Program-made: the position numbers and the translations under genes
Assembly: GCA_016196065.1 (NCBI GenBank)
Contig: JACPYL010000027.1
Coordinates: 62,001 to 126,000 of the forward strand
Direction: 5' to 3'
DNA: 64,000 nt
Origin: Acidobacteriota bacterium
Lineage (GTDB): Bacteria > Acidobacteriota > Terriglobia > Terriglobales > Acidobacteriaceae
In this document: in pieces, positions 1 to 11,682 of the stretch
Numbering within the stretch: position 1 is the stretch's first letter
Layout of the letters: each line of letters starts with the position of its first letter
Notes under the pieces: model-generated
What the model was told of the DNA's origin: nothing
What the model saw: only the letters and a program-made list of their open reading frames with translations
The model's database searches: none

Positions 1-143
1 CGCAGAGTGCAACCGATCAGCGTGATCACGAGATACCCGGCCCAGCTGATGAGCCAGAGCAGGATTCGTTCACGAAAAGAAAAATCGCGAGTTTTCGAAT
101 TTGATTGATGCGATGGCTCGGCCGCGACAGGAGAAGAACTCAC
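1..143 (-). CDS. Probable lysophospholipid acyltransferase (DUF374-like), N-terminus only
   Basis: The gene enters from the left edge, so only about 47 residues are visible, read from a GTG at 143. After a polar Ser-rich start comes the stretch RERILLWLISWAGYLVITLI, which is hydrophobic and resembles the N-terminal membrane segment of DUF374-type lysophospholipid acyltransferases. No catalytic HxxxxD motif is in view because it would lie outside the window. There is no clear Shine-Dalgarno sequence before the GTG. The family call rests on the N-terminal flavour only. Any inner-membrane protein with a similar first segment is an alternative. Confidence 0.4.
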   Translation of the reverse strand, partial: MSSSPVAAEPSHQSNSKTRDFSFRERILLWLISWAGYLVITLIGCTL

Positions 144-184
144 GCGAGTATTTTAGTCGCGAATTGAGGAAAGGCGGGGAAGAA

Positions 185-262
185 GGTGTCAGGTGTCAGG
201 TCCCAGGAAGACAGCCGGGCACAATTGGCATTTCCTGAAACCTGACACCTGAGACCTAAGAC
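185..262. repeat. Inverted word repeat (gtgtcagg/cctgacac type)
   Basis: Two arms of 25 bases, 185-209 and 232-256, are reverse complements at 22 of 25 positions and are separated by 22 bases. Each arm is itself made of repeated words such as ggtgtcaggtgtcagg. A related stretch (gacctaacacctgagacctg) lies at 48666-48685. The hairpin sits between the end of the PilZ gene and the start of the edge gene, both on the minus strand, so it could also end or attenuate transcription. It lacks a run of T after the stem. Confidence 0.75.
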
Positions 263-270
263 CTGTCTTG

Positions 271-987
271 TTACGACTCCAGATACGCCACGACCCAATC
301 TTTCAGTCGACGGCGCCGCTCATCCGCGGGATCGAATCGAAGCCCGACAGTCTTGTTCGGCTTCTTCCAGCTGACATGCGCTCGCAAGTGGATGCGCGGC
401 AGCGTCAGCAGCGAGAAGGACACTTCCACCAACTGACCTACATCCAGCGTGGCGGTACCTTTCACGGACATGCCGCCTGCACTGATTTCCTGGCTGGTTA
501 CCATCACCTTCGAGTTGTCTCCCAAGATCACGGAGACCTCGGTCATTACGGGGATGCGAGCGTAGCGCCGGAATTCATGCAGGACCAGCGGACGAGTCGA
601 GCGCATCAGCTTCAGAGTCGCCGACCGTTCCAGCGGTTCGTGGAAGAATGCGTTGATGCAGTGCTTGGAATATCGCAACGCATCCTGCGAAGTCCCACCC
701 ACGCCGTAAATCACCAGGCGGCTGTTGGAGGCGGAACTGCGCGCCCGTTCAATGATGTGGCCGACCGACTCTCCCATGGGCAGCACGCAGGCATCGAACT
801 TCTGCCGGTGGAGGCGGTCCTGGTCGGCATCGGAAATGGGCACGGTATCGATACCAAACTGGCGGAAACACTCCGCCAACAGGGTGGCCGTGGGCTGAGG
901 CAAGTTGTACAAAGCGACCTGCGCGTTGACTTTGCGGAGAACATGCGCAGGAACGGGGGCAGGGGAGGCGCCAAATGTATTCTTCAT
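271..987 (-). CDS. REC-like/PilZ domain protein
   Basis: This is a 238-residue soluble protein with no signal peptide. Residues about 22-130 look like a degenerate response-regulator receiver fold (the segment FDACVLPMGE has Pro where the phospho-acceptor Asp would be). Residues about 138-238 form a PilZ domain. The PilZ c-di-GMP motif is visible as R140-x3-R144, followed by E167-I-S169-A-G-G172. The second motif normally starts with Asp or Asn, so Glu167 is a conservative change that may alter ligand binding. The gene is divergent from ilvA across a 227-base gap that contains stable hairpins. A role as a c-di-GMP-responsive effector is inferred from the domain alone. Confidence 0.8.
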   Translation of the reverse strand: MKNTFGASPAPVPAHVLRKVNAQVALYNLPQPTATLLAECFRQFGIDTVPISDADQDRLHRQKFDACVLPMGESVGHIIERARSSASNSRLVIYGVGGTSQDALRYSKHCINAFFHEPLERSATLKLMRSTRPLVLHEFRRYARIPVMTEVSVILGDNSKVMVTSQEISAGGMSVKGTATLDVGQLVEVSFSLLTLPRIHLRAHVSWKKPNKTVGLRFDPADERRRRLKDWVVAYLES

Positions 988-1044
988 GAGTCCCAGGGGG
1001 CTGAGCTCCTAAAAGTCCATTCTGACGGGCGGTTTGAAGGATGG

Positions 1045-1113
1045 CTAGGTTTCGAAGGGCCTAGGGGAATGCCCGCCGGAGGGCAGGTTACCGTATCGCC
1101 CCATTGGCCCTCC
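1045..1113 (-). other. Hairpin-rich leader of the PilZ gene (possible structured RNA)
   Basis: The 227 bases before the PilZ start contain several inverted repeats. These are 1078-1084 paired with 1107-1113 (ggagggc/gccctcc, 7 bp), the cctag-type stem at 1045-1064, and 1173-1178 paired with 1190-1195 (gtaaga/tcttac). On the minus strand the run CAGGCAAAC, then GAAA, then GGGCCAATGGGGCGATACGG precedes the 7-bp stem. This recalls pieces of cyclic-dinucleotide riboswitches, but the diagnostic cores are incomplete. It is listed as a possible structured 5' leader only. Confidence 0.3.
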
Positions 1114-1214
1114 CGACACCATCTTTCGTGCTGTTTGCCTGTGTAGAACACCAGGTCCTCCACCTCCATCAGGTAAGATGTTGAGATTCTCTTACGGCTT
1201 GGCTGTGGTATCCC

Positions 1215-2423
1215 ATGATCACACTGCAGGACATCCATTCGGCCCTCGGCCGGATACGCAATTCAATCTACCTCTCTCCCTGTGCGCGCTCGGAGACCTT
1301 TTCGCAATCAACCGGGAATCATGTCTATCTGAAGCTCGACAACCTGCAGCGGACGGGCGCTTTCAAGGAACGTGGAGCATTAAACAAACTCCTCTTGTTG
1401 AATGCGGAAGAACGCGCGCACGGCGTGATTGCGGCCTCGGCCGGCAACCATGCGCAAGGCGTGGCCTACCATGCCGGAAAGCTCGGCATCCGGGCGCAGA
1501 TATGCATGCCGCTGACGACGCCGCTGATTAAAGTGTCGGCCACGCGCGGCTACGGCGCCGATGTTGTCCTGCATGGCGCCAACTACGACGAGGCCTTCGA
1601 GGAAGCGCTCCGCCGCAGCAACGCGGAGAACATCACCTTCGTTCATGCGTTCAACGATGATGCAGTCATCGCGGGACAAGGCACGATCGGCCTGGAATTG
1701 ATGCAGCAACATCCCGATCTGGAAGCCGTCGTGGTCCCGATTGGCGGCGGAGGCTTGATTGGCGGTATCGCGTGCGCGTTGAAAGAAACCAATCCTAAGA
1801 TTCAGGTTTTCGGCGTGCAGCCTTCGCGGCTGCCGTCCATGAAAGTTGCGGTCGCCGAAGGCAAGCCGGTGACCTTGAACGCGGCCTCAACCATCGCCGA
1901 CGGCATCGCCGTGCGCCGTGCTGGAGAACGTACGCTGCCACTCGTCCAGAAATACGTGGACGACATCGTCACCGTAGAAGAAGAAGAAATCGCCAACGCG
2001 ATTCTGTTGTTGCTGGAGCGCGAGAAGACACTGGCGGAAGGCGCGGGCGCGGCGAGCCTTGCCGCCCTCGTCAATCGCAAGTTGCCGTTCACGGGAAAGA
2101 AAGTTGCTGTGCTGGTCTGCGGCGGCAACATCGACGTCACGTTGCTGTCGCGGATCATCGAACGCGGCCTGGTAAAAGACGGGCGACTGGTGCGCCTGCG
2201 CGTCCATCTGCCGGACTACCCCGGTGCCCTGAACCGGTTGACCATGATCCTCGCCCAGCATCGCGCCAACATCGTGGAGACTGCCTACGATCGCGCCTAC
2301 CACGGCGTAAATCTGGGCGAGACCGCGATTGAAATCACAATGGAAACGCGTGGCCCCGATCACATCGCAGAGATTATCTCGGCGTTGGGCGCGAGCGGGT
2401 ATGCGCAGGAGAGGGTGCTGTAA
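1215..2423 (+). CDS. ilvA: Threonine ammonia-lyase (threonine dehydratase)
   Basis: This is a PLP enzyme that deaminates L-threonine to 2-oxobutanoate, the first step of isoleucine synthesis; serine is a secondary substrate. The 402-residue length and layout match the single-ACT form. A fold-type II catalytic domain fills residues 1-320, with Schiff-base Lys51 in TGAFKERGA and a glycine-rich PLP phosphate loop (IGGGGLIGG, about 175-183). A C-terminal ACT-like domain follows from about 325 (VRLRVHLPDYPGALNRLTMI). The ATG has no obvious Shine-Dalgarno sequence. No other ilv gene is in the window. The ACT domain suggests allosteric control by isoleucine or valine, but the sequence does not show which. 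Confidence 0.93.
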   Translation: MITLQDIHSALGRIRNSIYLSPCARSETFSQSTGNHVYLKLDNLQRTGAFKERGALNKLLLLNAEERAHGVIAASAGNHAQGVAYHAGKLGIRAQICMPLTTPLIKVSATRGYGADVVLHGANYDEAFEEALRRSNAENITFVHAFNDDAVIAGQGTIGLELMQQHPDLEAVVVPIGGGGLIGGIACALKETNPKIQVFGVQPSRLPSMKVAVAEGKPVTLNAASTIADGIAVRRAGERTLPLVQKYVDDIVTVEEEEIANAILLLLEREKTLAEGAGAASLAALVNRKLPFTGKKVAVLVCGGNIDVTLLSRIIERGLVKDGRLVRLRVHLPDYPGALNRLTMILAQHRANIVETAYDRAYHGVNLGETAIEITMETRGPDHIAEIISALGASGYAQERVL

Positions 2424-2443
2424 AAATCCAATCGGGGTCTGTA

Positions 2444-2525
2444 TGTAGAGACGGGGCTTGCCCCGTCTCAGCAGCGCCACGCGGCCGCAGTGATGGCCGG
2501 AGACGCGGCAAGCCCCGTCTCTACA
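2444..2525. repeat. Inverted repeat of the GAGACG palindrome family
   Basis: Arms 2444-2462 and 2507-2525 are perfect 19-base reverse complements. Inside are two members of a palindrome family: 2448-2469 (gagacggggc, then ttgcc, then ccgtctc) and 2501-2522. Further copies occur at 9081-9102 and 32468-32489. The element fills most of the 121-base gap between the convergent ilvA and CPBP genes. It could terminate transcription in both directions, although no T-run follows either stem. Confidence 0.85.
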
Positions 2526-2544
2526 TTGCGCATGACGAATCGGT

Positions 2545-3216
2545 TTAATGAAGGCCGCGAGCATATGCAGCCAGGGCGGTGACGTCGAGAAACATGTGAG
2601 CCAGAATGACGGGCAAAATGCGGCGCGTGCGCACGTAATAGACCGAGAACAACAGGAAGGCCGGGACATGCGAGAGCGCGGCGGGTAGCCCCTGATAAAG
2701 ATGGTAGGAGGTCTGCAGCGTCACGCTCAGGATTACTGCCAAGGTCGTACTGCGATAGAGGCCTTGAATCTCGGTGATCAGATACGCGCGCACAAGAAGT
2801 TCTTCGTGGAAGGGATTTAGTAGCACAAACAGAATTGATAAGAAGCCTACGCTGGTTCCAAACAGCGCCGCAGAATCGTAAGTCTTGTGGGGAGCGAACT
2901 GACCCAGAGCAAAGTAAGGAATCAGACTTAGAAAAATTGCTCCAAAGAACAGCGCAAATGCGTGCCCAATTTCGAGGAGCCGTGGCTCAAGAAAAAGGCC
3001 GATATCCTTTAGCCGCCACCCTTGATATCTGAGAGCGAAGTACAGGCTCAACAGACCGACAATCTGATAGACGACTTTGAAAAAAAGACGCCCCTGCGTT
3101 GCGGGATGCAAGTGAATCTGGCCCACCAAAACGCCAACAGACCTCACAACCGGCAAGAAGAAACCGATTGCCAGCACTCCATACAAGCAGATTTGCCGAG
3201 TTCTTTGATCGTTCAT
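2545..3216 (-). CDS. CPBP-family intramembrane glutamic endopeptidase
   Basis: This is a polytopic membrane protein of 223 residues with about six hydrophobic segments. The three CPBP (CAAX/Abi) motifs are present: EExxxR at E138-E139-x3-R143, a His at H172 (SYHLYQG), and HxxxD at H207-x3-D211. Members are glutamate-type intramembrane proteases or prenyl-protein processing enzymes, and no substrate can be deduced here. The start lies 18 bases after the yceH stop on the same strand, so the two are probably co-transcribed. Confidence 0.85.
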   Translation of the reverse strand: MNDQRTRQICLYGVLAIGFFLPVVRSVGVLVGQIHLHPATQGRLFFKVVYQIVGLLSLYFALRYQGWRLKDIGLFLEPRLLEIGHAFALFFGAIFLSLIPYFALGQFAPHKTYDSAALFGTSVGFLSILFVLLNPFHEELLVRAYLITEIQGLYRSTTLAVILSVTLQTSYHLYQGLPAALSHVPAFLLFSVYYVRTRRILPVILAHMFLDVTALAAYARGLH

Positions 3217-3234
3217 TGGCGTCGAACCAGAGCC

Positions 3235-3891
3235 TCATTCAAACTGCTTGCGAAACCGCTCCATCTGATCTTTGATTTCCCCGAGTTCACGACGGAGCGC
3301 GGCGATTTCTTCTTCGACACGCGCTACACGTTCTCCGACTTCCGCGCTACCATCCGTTGCTTGCATTGCCTGATGCGTCGGCTCCGTCCCCGCAACGTCT
3401 CCCGACATCAGATGCACCCAGCGCGACTCTTTCGTCCCCGGCTGCCGCGGCAATACTTTCACGAGTGACGGATCCCGCTGCGCGAGTTTCTGCAATGCCG
3501 ACTGCACGTCATCAAGCGCCGCGAACGAATGCAGGCGTTCCGTGCGTCCTCGAAGTTCTCCGGGCGTTTGCGGTCCGCGCAGCAACAATACGCAGAGCAC
3601 CGCAATCTCAGGACGCGTGAAGTTGAAAACTTCCTGCATGCGATGTTCATATTTGGTGACGCGGCTATCCGCGCCTCCAGCGGGGCCGGCCATGCGACGA
3701 TCGTGCAGTGCTTCCAGCGCGTCACGGACGGCACTTTCGTCTAGCTGCATCACGGGATCGCGATTCGACTTCTGGTTGCACGCATTCACCAGCGCATTGA
3801 GCGAAAGCGGATAGTACTCAGGAGTCGTACTGTCTTTCTCAACGAGCGACCCGAGCACGCGGACTTCATTGGCGGAAAGTGTCAGTTCCAT
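3235..3891 (-). CDS. yceH: YceH family protein (DUF480)
   Basis: The first 170 or so residues match the YceH/DUF480 family of two tandem winged-helix domains. The start LSANEVRVLGSLVEKDSTTP, the segment YYPLSLNALVNACNQKSNRDP and the second module beginning RPEIAVLCVLLLRGPQTPGE are typical. The tail from about 185 (VGERVARVEEEIAALRRELG) is a predicted coiled coil. The molecular function of the family is unsettled, and a DNA-binding or regulatory role is an inference from the fold. A TACAAT hexamer lies about 35 bases upstream of the ATG. The gene leads a probable two-gene unit with the CPBP protease. Confidence 0.88.
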   Translation of the reverse strand: MELTLSANEVRVLGSLVEKDSTTPEYYPLSLNALVNACNQKSNRDPVMQLDESAVRDALEALHDRRMAGPAGGADSRVTKYEHRMQEVFNFTRPEIAVLCVLLLRGPQTPGELRGRTERLHSFAALDDVQSALQKLAQRDPSLVKVLPRQPGTKESRWVHLMSGDVAGTEPTHQAMQATDGSAEVGERVARVEEEIAALRRELGEIKDQMERFRKQFE

Positions 3892-3978
3892 AACGTTCGA
3901 ATTGCACCACGCGAATTGGCGTTAAGGAATTGTAGCCTGCGGTGAAGGTTGCCCGGTTCGGCAGATTCCGAAGACCGG

Positions 3979-5076
3979 TCACGGCTGCGGCCCGGTGGTT
4001 TCGGGCCGGATCAGAGACTCGAATCCCGGCCGCTTCGCGCGAATGTTTTCCGGAAACTCCGGCGTGTTGCCCAACGTGTTCGCTACCGGATTGATATACG
4101 CCCGTTCCTTCAGCTGCGCGAAAGGCAGATCGCCAGCCAGGTTGCCTCCGCGATAAAGATGCTCCGCAGCGCGACCGTTGAGCAGCACCCACCAAGCGTA
4201 GCGCGAGCTGCCCGCCGGCATCCGCCCCGTAGCGGCCATGTTGGCGAAGATGTTGGTCGTGCAATTGTTGGTCACGGCGTTGAACCATCGCGGCTTTTCA
4301 TGCAAGCGGTTCGCCTGTGCCAGGTATTGCAGAAACAGCGCTCGCGCCCACTCCGGGCTGGCTTTCATGTGAAACAGGTACACCTTCTCACCCGAGCGGT
4401 AATTGGTCCGCAGGCGGATCAGGTCGCCTTCACTGGCGAATATGTAAATGATTGTGAACTGCCGGAAAAATGAACGAACCGGTGAGTACGCCTGTCCCAT
4501 CTCGTAGCGCGCTTCCACCGACGCGGCGACATAGTCATGGTCGCCGAACTGAAAACTGATGATCGGATGCGCAATCCACGGCGACCCCCAGTAATCCACG
4601 AACAAATCCACGCCCCGCAGGTCCGCGAGAGAGACTTCCTTCGTGAGCCACTCGCACGTGAAATCTGTTTCCTTACGGTAGAAGCAGTGGCGAAAATTGT
4701 GGATCGTGATCCGGTCGCCCGCCACCTCTGCCCACGGCGTTTGCGCATCGTTCGCCTGCCAGGGGCGATCATTCGGAGGCCGCAACGCGAGCCAGCAGCT
4801 CAGTACCACGAAGAATCCCGCATGACAGATTCCAAGCCGCCACACCCTCCGCTTGACCACCGCCACCGCCGCGGCGAACGCCACCAGGTAAACGGTGGCG
4901 ACGATCAGGGCATACGCGGCTGGCGAAAGGTCGAAGTACAAAGCCGCCGCAGACCATGTCGTAAGCGCCAGCGCCCAAACCCAAGCCAGCGCGACTGCGC
5001 AATGCCGAAGGCACCGCATGCCAGCGCCTGTCGCTGTGCGCGCATCACCTCTCCAGTTTGAGTCAAGTCCTGACAT
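3979..5076 (-). CDS. DUF4105 (Lnb-like N-terminal) membrane protein
   Basis: The protein has 365 residues. Three hydrophobic segments at about 24-47, 52-73 and 79-98 are followed by a soluble, probably periplasmic, domain. That domain carries the DUF4105 signature: His170 in WIAHPIISF and Cys272 in NAVTNNCTTN, the likely nucleophile of this NlpC/P60-like fold. Family members are suspected amide or ester hydrolases of envelope or lipoprotein substrates, but the activity is not established. The ATG at 5076 follows AGGAAG at very short spacing. A downstream ATG at 5019 would remove a 19-residue polar leader and is a plausible alternative. The gene is divergent from the secreted protein at 5186. 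Confidence 0.8.
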   Translation of the reverse strand: MSGLDSNWRGDARTATGAGMRCLRHCAVALAWVWALALTTWSAAALYFDLSPAAYALIVATVYLVAFAAAVAVVKRRVWRLGICHAGFFVVLSCWLALRPPNDRPWQANDAQTPWAEVAGDRITIHNFRHCFYRKETDFTCEWLTKEVSLADLRGVDLFVDYWGSPWIAHPIISFQFGDHDYVAASVEARYEMGQAYSPVRSFFRQFTIIYIFASEGDLIRLRTNYRSGEKVYLFHMKASPEWARALFLQYLAQANRLHEKPRWFNAVTNNCTTNIFANMAATGRMPAGSSRYAWWVLLNGRAAEHLYRGGNLAGDLPFAQLKERAYINPVANTLGNTPEFPENIRAKRPGFESLIRPETTGPQP

Positions 5077-5185
5077 TTCTTCCTGATCTCGCTGTTTTCA
5101 GCGATTCCCTCTGTGGCCCTACTGCTATTCTGAGCGAAGTCGGACCCAGTTCGGCATCTCTGCAAATCACAGTACACTGAGAAAG

Positions 5186-5773
5186 ATGTTCTCTGCAGTT
5201 CTCCGTTCTTCGTTCGCATTGGCCGTCGCGATCTTGGTTGGGTCCGCGCTCGCGCAGAAATCAGCACCCCAGGATTCTGCGCTCACCGTCTACCGCAACC
5301 CCACGTTCGGCTTCCGCTATCGCATCCCCTACGGATGGGTGGATCGCACCAAGGAAATGCAGGATGGCAACGACGCGGCCAAGGGAGAAGTCCTGCTGGC
5401 CATCTTTGAGCGTCCCCCACAGGCGGCCGGGAACACGGTGAATTCCGCGGTCGTGATTGCCTCGGAAAAAGCTACTGCGTCTCCGGGACTCAAAAGAGCG
5501 GAAGACTACCTCGCGCCGTTAACGGAACTCACGACAGCACAAGGTTTCAAAGTCGAGGGCGATCCCTCGGAAGCGGAAATCAGCGGTCAACGATTGGTGC
5601 GCGTGGATTCTTCGAAAGCCCTGAACGACAAACTGACCATGCATCAGTCCACGCTCGTGCTGCTCAGCAAGGGACAAATCGTTTCGTTCACATTCATCGC
5701 AGAGAGCGTGGACGCAGTCGACGATCTGATCGACGGCCTCAGTTTTAGCGCGTTGAAATCGAAAACAAAGTGA
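5186..5773 (+). CDS. Secreted protein with PsbP-like FRYP motif, function unknown
   Basis: The 195-residue protein has a cleavable signal peptide (about 1-23, ending SALA). The mature part opens with YRNPTFGFRYRIPYGW. This motif recurs as YSDPKSGVSFRYPRKY in the protein at 22519, and similar openings occur in PsbP/Mog1-like domains. No catalytic residues are recognisable. A TACACT hexamer (5173-5178) lies only 7 bases before the ATG, so the mRNA may be nearly leaderless. The gene stands alone between a divergent DUF4105 gene and gyrB. The function is not known. Confidence 0.7.
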   Translation: MFSAVLRSSFALAVAILVGSALAQKSAPQDSALTVYRNPTFGFRYRIPYGWVDRTKEMQDGNDAAKGEVLLAIFERPPQAAGNTVNSAVVIASEKATASPGLKRAEDYLAPLTELTTAQGFKVEGDPSEAEISGQRLVRVDSSKALNDKLTMHQSTLVLLSKGQIVSFTFIAESVDAVDDLIDGLSFSALKSKTK

Positions 5774-5826
5774 GTCGCACGGCCCTGCAACGTGATGTTC
5801 ACTCGTCCCCTCTGATTACCGAAAAA

Positions 5827-5867
5827 GCACCCCTCTAAGAGCTAGAAAAAGCATGAGTTAGAGGTGC
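5827..5867 (+). other. Hairpin upstream of gyrB
   Basis: Bases 5827-5838 (gcacccctctaa) pair with 5858-5867 (ttagaggtgc), leaving a small bulge, around a 19-base loop. The hairpin lies between the end of the 5186 gene and the gyrB promoter. It may terminate the upstream transcript, although no T-run follows. Confidence 0.45.
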
Positions 5868-5896
5868 AAAACGGGCTCCGTGAGCGTGCATTTTTG

Positions 5897-5905
5897 TGCT
5901 AAAAT
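5897..5905 (+). promoter_or_regulatory. Candidate extended -10 promoter of gyrB
   Basis: TGCTAAAAT at 5897-5905 matches an extended -10 (TGnTATAAT with one change). No good -35 lies 17 bases upstream, which is normal for extended -10 promoters. It would give a 5' leader of about 110 bases before the gyrB ATG at 6022. Confidence 0.5.
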
Positions 5906-5922
5906 AGAAACATCTCTGGTGA

Positions 5923-8616
<2,694 letters not shown>

Positions 8617-8622
8617 CCGGCT

Positions 8623-9007
8623 GTGTGGGGACAGGTCTCCGACCTGTCCTCGCGGAGCAAAGCTCCGCAGCCTTGAGCTCCCGGAGGTTGCCCGCACTGC
8701 CTCTGGACGGCCGGTTGAATAGCCCGGCGTGCCGTCCCTGCCGGGAATCATTCACGATGCGCCTTACCCGGGCTTACGCCCCGGGCTTTCTTATTCCGCC
8801 GCTTCGCGGCTGTGGCTTGTTACTCCCGCATTACCTCTGTGCCCCCGTGCCCCCGTGGTTAAGGCTTTCCACGCAAGTTCCACTTCCGCCCCCGTTCTCT
8901 GATTAGACGCCGCACGCTGCGTCGTTGAATGGAACCCGTTGGCTTTCCCCGAGCCGGCGGGAACCGGGCTTTGCCCGGTTGGACGGGTCAGAGACCCGTC
9001 CCCACAC
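8623..9007. repeat. 385-base palindrome cluster with 27-base terminal inverted repeats
   Basis: The 407-base gap after gyrB holds no gene. Its ends, 8623-8649 and 8981-9007, are inverted copies (24 of 27 identical), and each is also self-palindromic (ggacaggtc/gacctgtcc; ggacgggtc/gacccgtcc). Inside lie the perfect palindrome gcggagcaaagctccgc (8652-8668), a cccggg stem near 8768, ccgccgcttcgcggc, aaccgggctttgcccggtt near 8962, and the word cctctgtgcccccgtg (8834 on). It resembles a MITE or a nest of REP-like units. No transposase is present. Confidence 0.7.
8834..8868 (+). repeat. Dispersed word repeat ending gtggttaaggcttt
   Basis: The stretch starts cctctgtgcccccgtg and ends gtggttaaggcttt. 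A second copy lies at 36318-36345 (cctccgtgcccttcgtgg, then tcaaggcttt). Both are in non-coding sequence. The unit is a small dispersed repeat of unknown role. Confidence 0.6.
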
Positions 9008-9023
9008 ATGAGGGAAAGGGACC

Positions 9024-10550
9024 ATGAATAAATTTCTGATCGCGCTGTTGAGCTTTACGATTCTTGCCTACGCACACGCGGAGACGCGGCAAGCCGCGTC
9101 TCTAACTGAGGGCGATTCAGCGCCGGCGCTCACCATCTACAACCAGAATTTCTTTGTCGCGCGCGAGTATCTTCCGCTCGACTTGAACAACGGCGTCAAC
9201 CATGTGAACTTCGCGGGGATCACTTCACACCTCGAGCCGGACTCGGTCATCCTGCGCGATCTCACTGGACGGCCCCTGCAGATTCTCGAGCAGAGTTACC
9301 GCAACGATCCCGTCTCCCAGGAATTGCTGCTGTCGTTCTACGAAGGCAAGACGATCGACTTCCTCGTGCAGCGCGGCGAGAAGTCGGAAACGATCCATGG
9401 CAAGATTGTCCGCAGCGGATACGTGCCGATCTCCTACTACCAGCAACCGAACTACGGCTACCCGCAACCCAACATCGGTCAGCCGATCATCGAAGTCGAC
9501 GGCATCCTGCGCTTCGGATTGCCCGGCCAGCCTTTGTTCCCGGCGCTGGGCGGCGACTCGATCCTGAAGCCGACATTGAGCTGGGAACTTTCCACGACCC
9601 AGTCGGGAAAGTCGCAGGCGGAAATTTCTTATGTCTCCGGCGGCATGACCTGGCAGTCGGACTACAACCTGGTCGTCGCCGACGGCCCGAAAAACAGCGG
9701 CATGAATTCACTTGACCTTGTCGGCTGGATCACCATGCGCAACCAGAGCGGCAAGACGTTCGAGAACGCCCGCCTCAAACTGCTCGCCGGCGATGTGAGC
9801 AAGATCCAGCCCGGCAACATTGCCGGAGGACTGTATTTGGCGGAGGACAAGGCGATGCGGGCAGAAGCGGCCGCGCCCGTAGTCCGCGAAAAGTCGTTCG
9901 ATGAATTCCATCTCTACACGCTCGAACGTCCAGCGACCCTGCGCGACAACGAGACCAAGCAGGTAGAGTTCGTGCGCACAAACGGCATCCAGTCCCAACG
10001 GCTCTACGTGTATGACGGCGCCCAGATCGCGCAGTACGGTTACTACAATTCCGAGCAGATCCGTAACGAACCAAGCTACGGAACGGCGTCGAACAAGAAA
10101 GTCTGGGTTCTGCAGGAGTTCAAGAATTCAGAAGCGAATCATCTTGGGATCGCGCTGCCCAAAGGACGCCTGCGCTTCTATCGCCGCGACACCGACGGCA
10201 GCCTGCAGTTCGTCGGCGAGAACACGATCGACCACACGCCCAAGGATGAAATGCTCCGCATCTACACCGGCAACGCTTTCGACATCGTCGGCGAACGCAA
10301 GCGGACGAATTATCGCGTCGATTCGAATGCGCACTGGATGGACGAGACCTTTGAAATCCGCGTGCGCAATCACAAGAAGGAATCCGCGAACGTGCGCGTG
10401 GTCGAGCACCTGTACCGCTGGACGAACTGGAAACTGACGGAGCAGTCCAGTCAATTCAAGAAACGCGATGCGCAGACGATCGAGTTCCCCGTCACCGTCG
10501 CTCCGGACGGCGAACAGGTCGTAACCTATACCGTGCACTATTCGTGGTAG
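9024..10550 (+). CDS. Secreted DUF4139 domain protein
   Basis: The protein has 508 residues with a clear signal peptide (MNKFLIALLSFTILAYAHA). The mature protein is largely beta and matches DUF4139-type proteins, with a first half resembling their N-terminal DUF4140 segment. Typical features are TLSWELSTTQSGKSQAEISYVSGGMTW-like strands (about 190-215) and the end VAPDGEQVVTYTVHYSW. No enzymatic residues are recognised. The start is supported by GAGGGAAAGGGA upstream. Residues 20-27 (ETRQAASL), just after the predicted cleavage site, are encoded by a 22-base copy of the GAGACG palindrome, so a repeat seems to have inserted in frame at the signal junction. Confidence 0.8.
   Translation: MNKFLIALLSFTILAYAHAETRQAASLTEGDSAPALTIYNQNFFVAREYLPLDLNNGVNHVNFAGITSHLEPDSVILRDLTGRPLQILEQSYRNDPVSQELLLSFYEGKTIDFLVQRGEKSETIHGKIVRSGYVPISYYQQPNYGYPQPNIGQPIIEVDGILRFGLPGQPLFPALGGDSILKPTLSWELSTTQSGKSQAEISYVSGGMTWQSDYNLVVADGPKNSGMNSLDLVGWITMRNQSGKTFENARLKLLAGDVSKIQPGNIAGGLYLAEDKAMRAEAAAPVVREKSFDEFHLYTLERPATLRDNETKQVEFVRTNGIQSQRLYVYDGAQIAQYGYYNSEQIRNEPSYGTASNKKVWVLQEFKNSEANHLGIALPKGRLRFYRRDTDGSLQFVGENTIDHTPKDEMLRIYTGNAFDIVGERKRTNYRVDSNAHWMDETFEIRVRNHKKESANVRVVEHLYRWTNWKLTEQSSQFKKRDAQTIEFPVTVAPDGEQVVTYTVHYSW
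9081..9102. repeat. GAGACG palindrome copy inside a coding sequence
   Basis: This is a 22-base palindrome starting gagacgcggc and ending gccgcgtctc. It belongs to the family also seen at 2448-2469, 2501-2522 and 32468-32489. It encodes residues 20-27 of the DUF4139 protein in frame. Confidence 0.85.
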
Positions 10551-10603
10551 GGAGTAAGTTCGGGCCGGCGCTCTGGCAGAAAATCGGGGCGCCGGTTCTG
10601 CCA

Positions 10604-11682
<1,079 letters not shown>

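Noticed and set aside
268-1146. A 292-codon open frame antisense to the PilZ gene
   Set aside because: The opposite strand encodes a recognisable PilZ protein. This frame has no family signature and runs through the hairpin region.
988-1214. A GEMM (c-di-GMP-I) riboswitch upstream of the PilZ gene
   Set aside because: Only fragments (GGCAAAC and a GAAA loop) match. The expected GACGCAAAGCC core is absent, so it is kept only as a possible structured leader.
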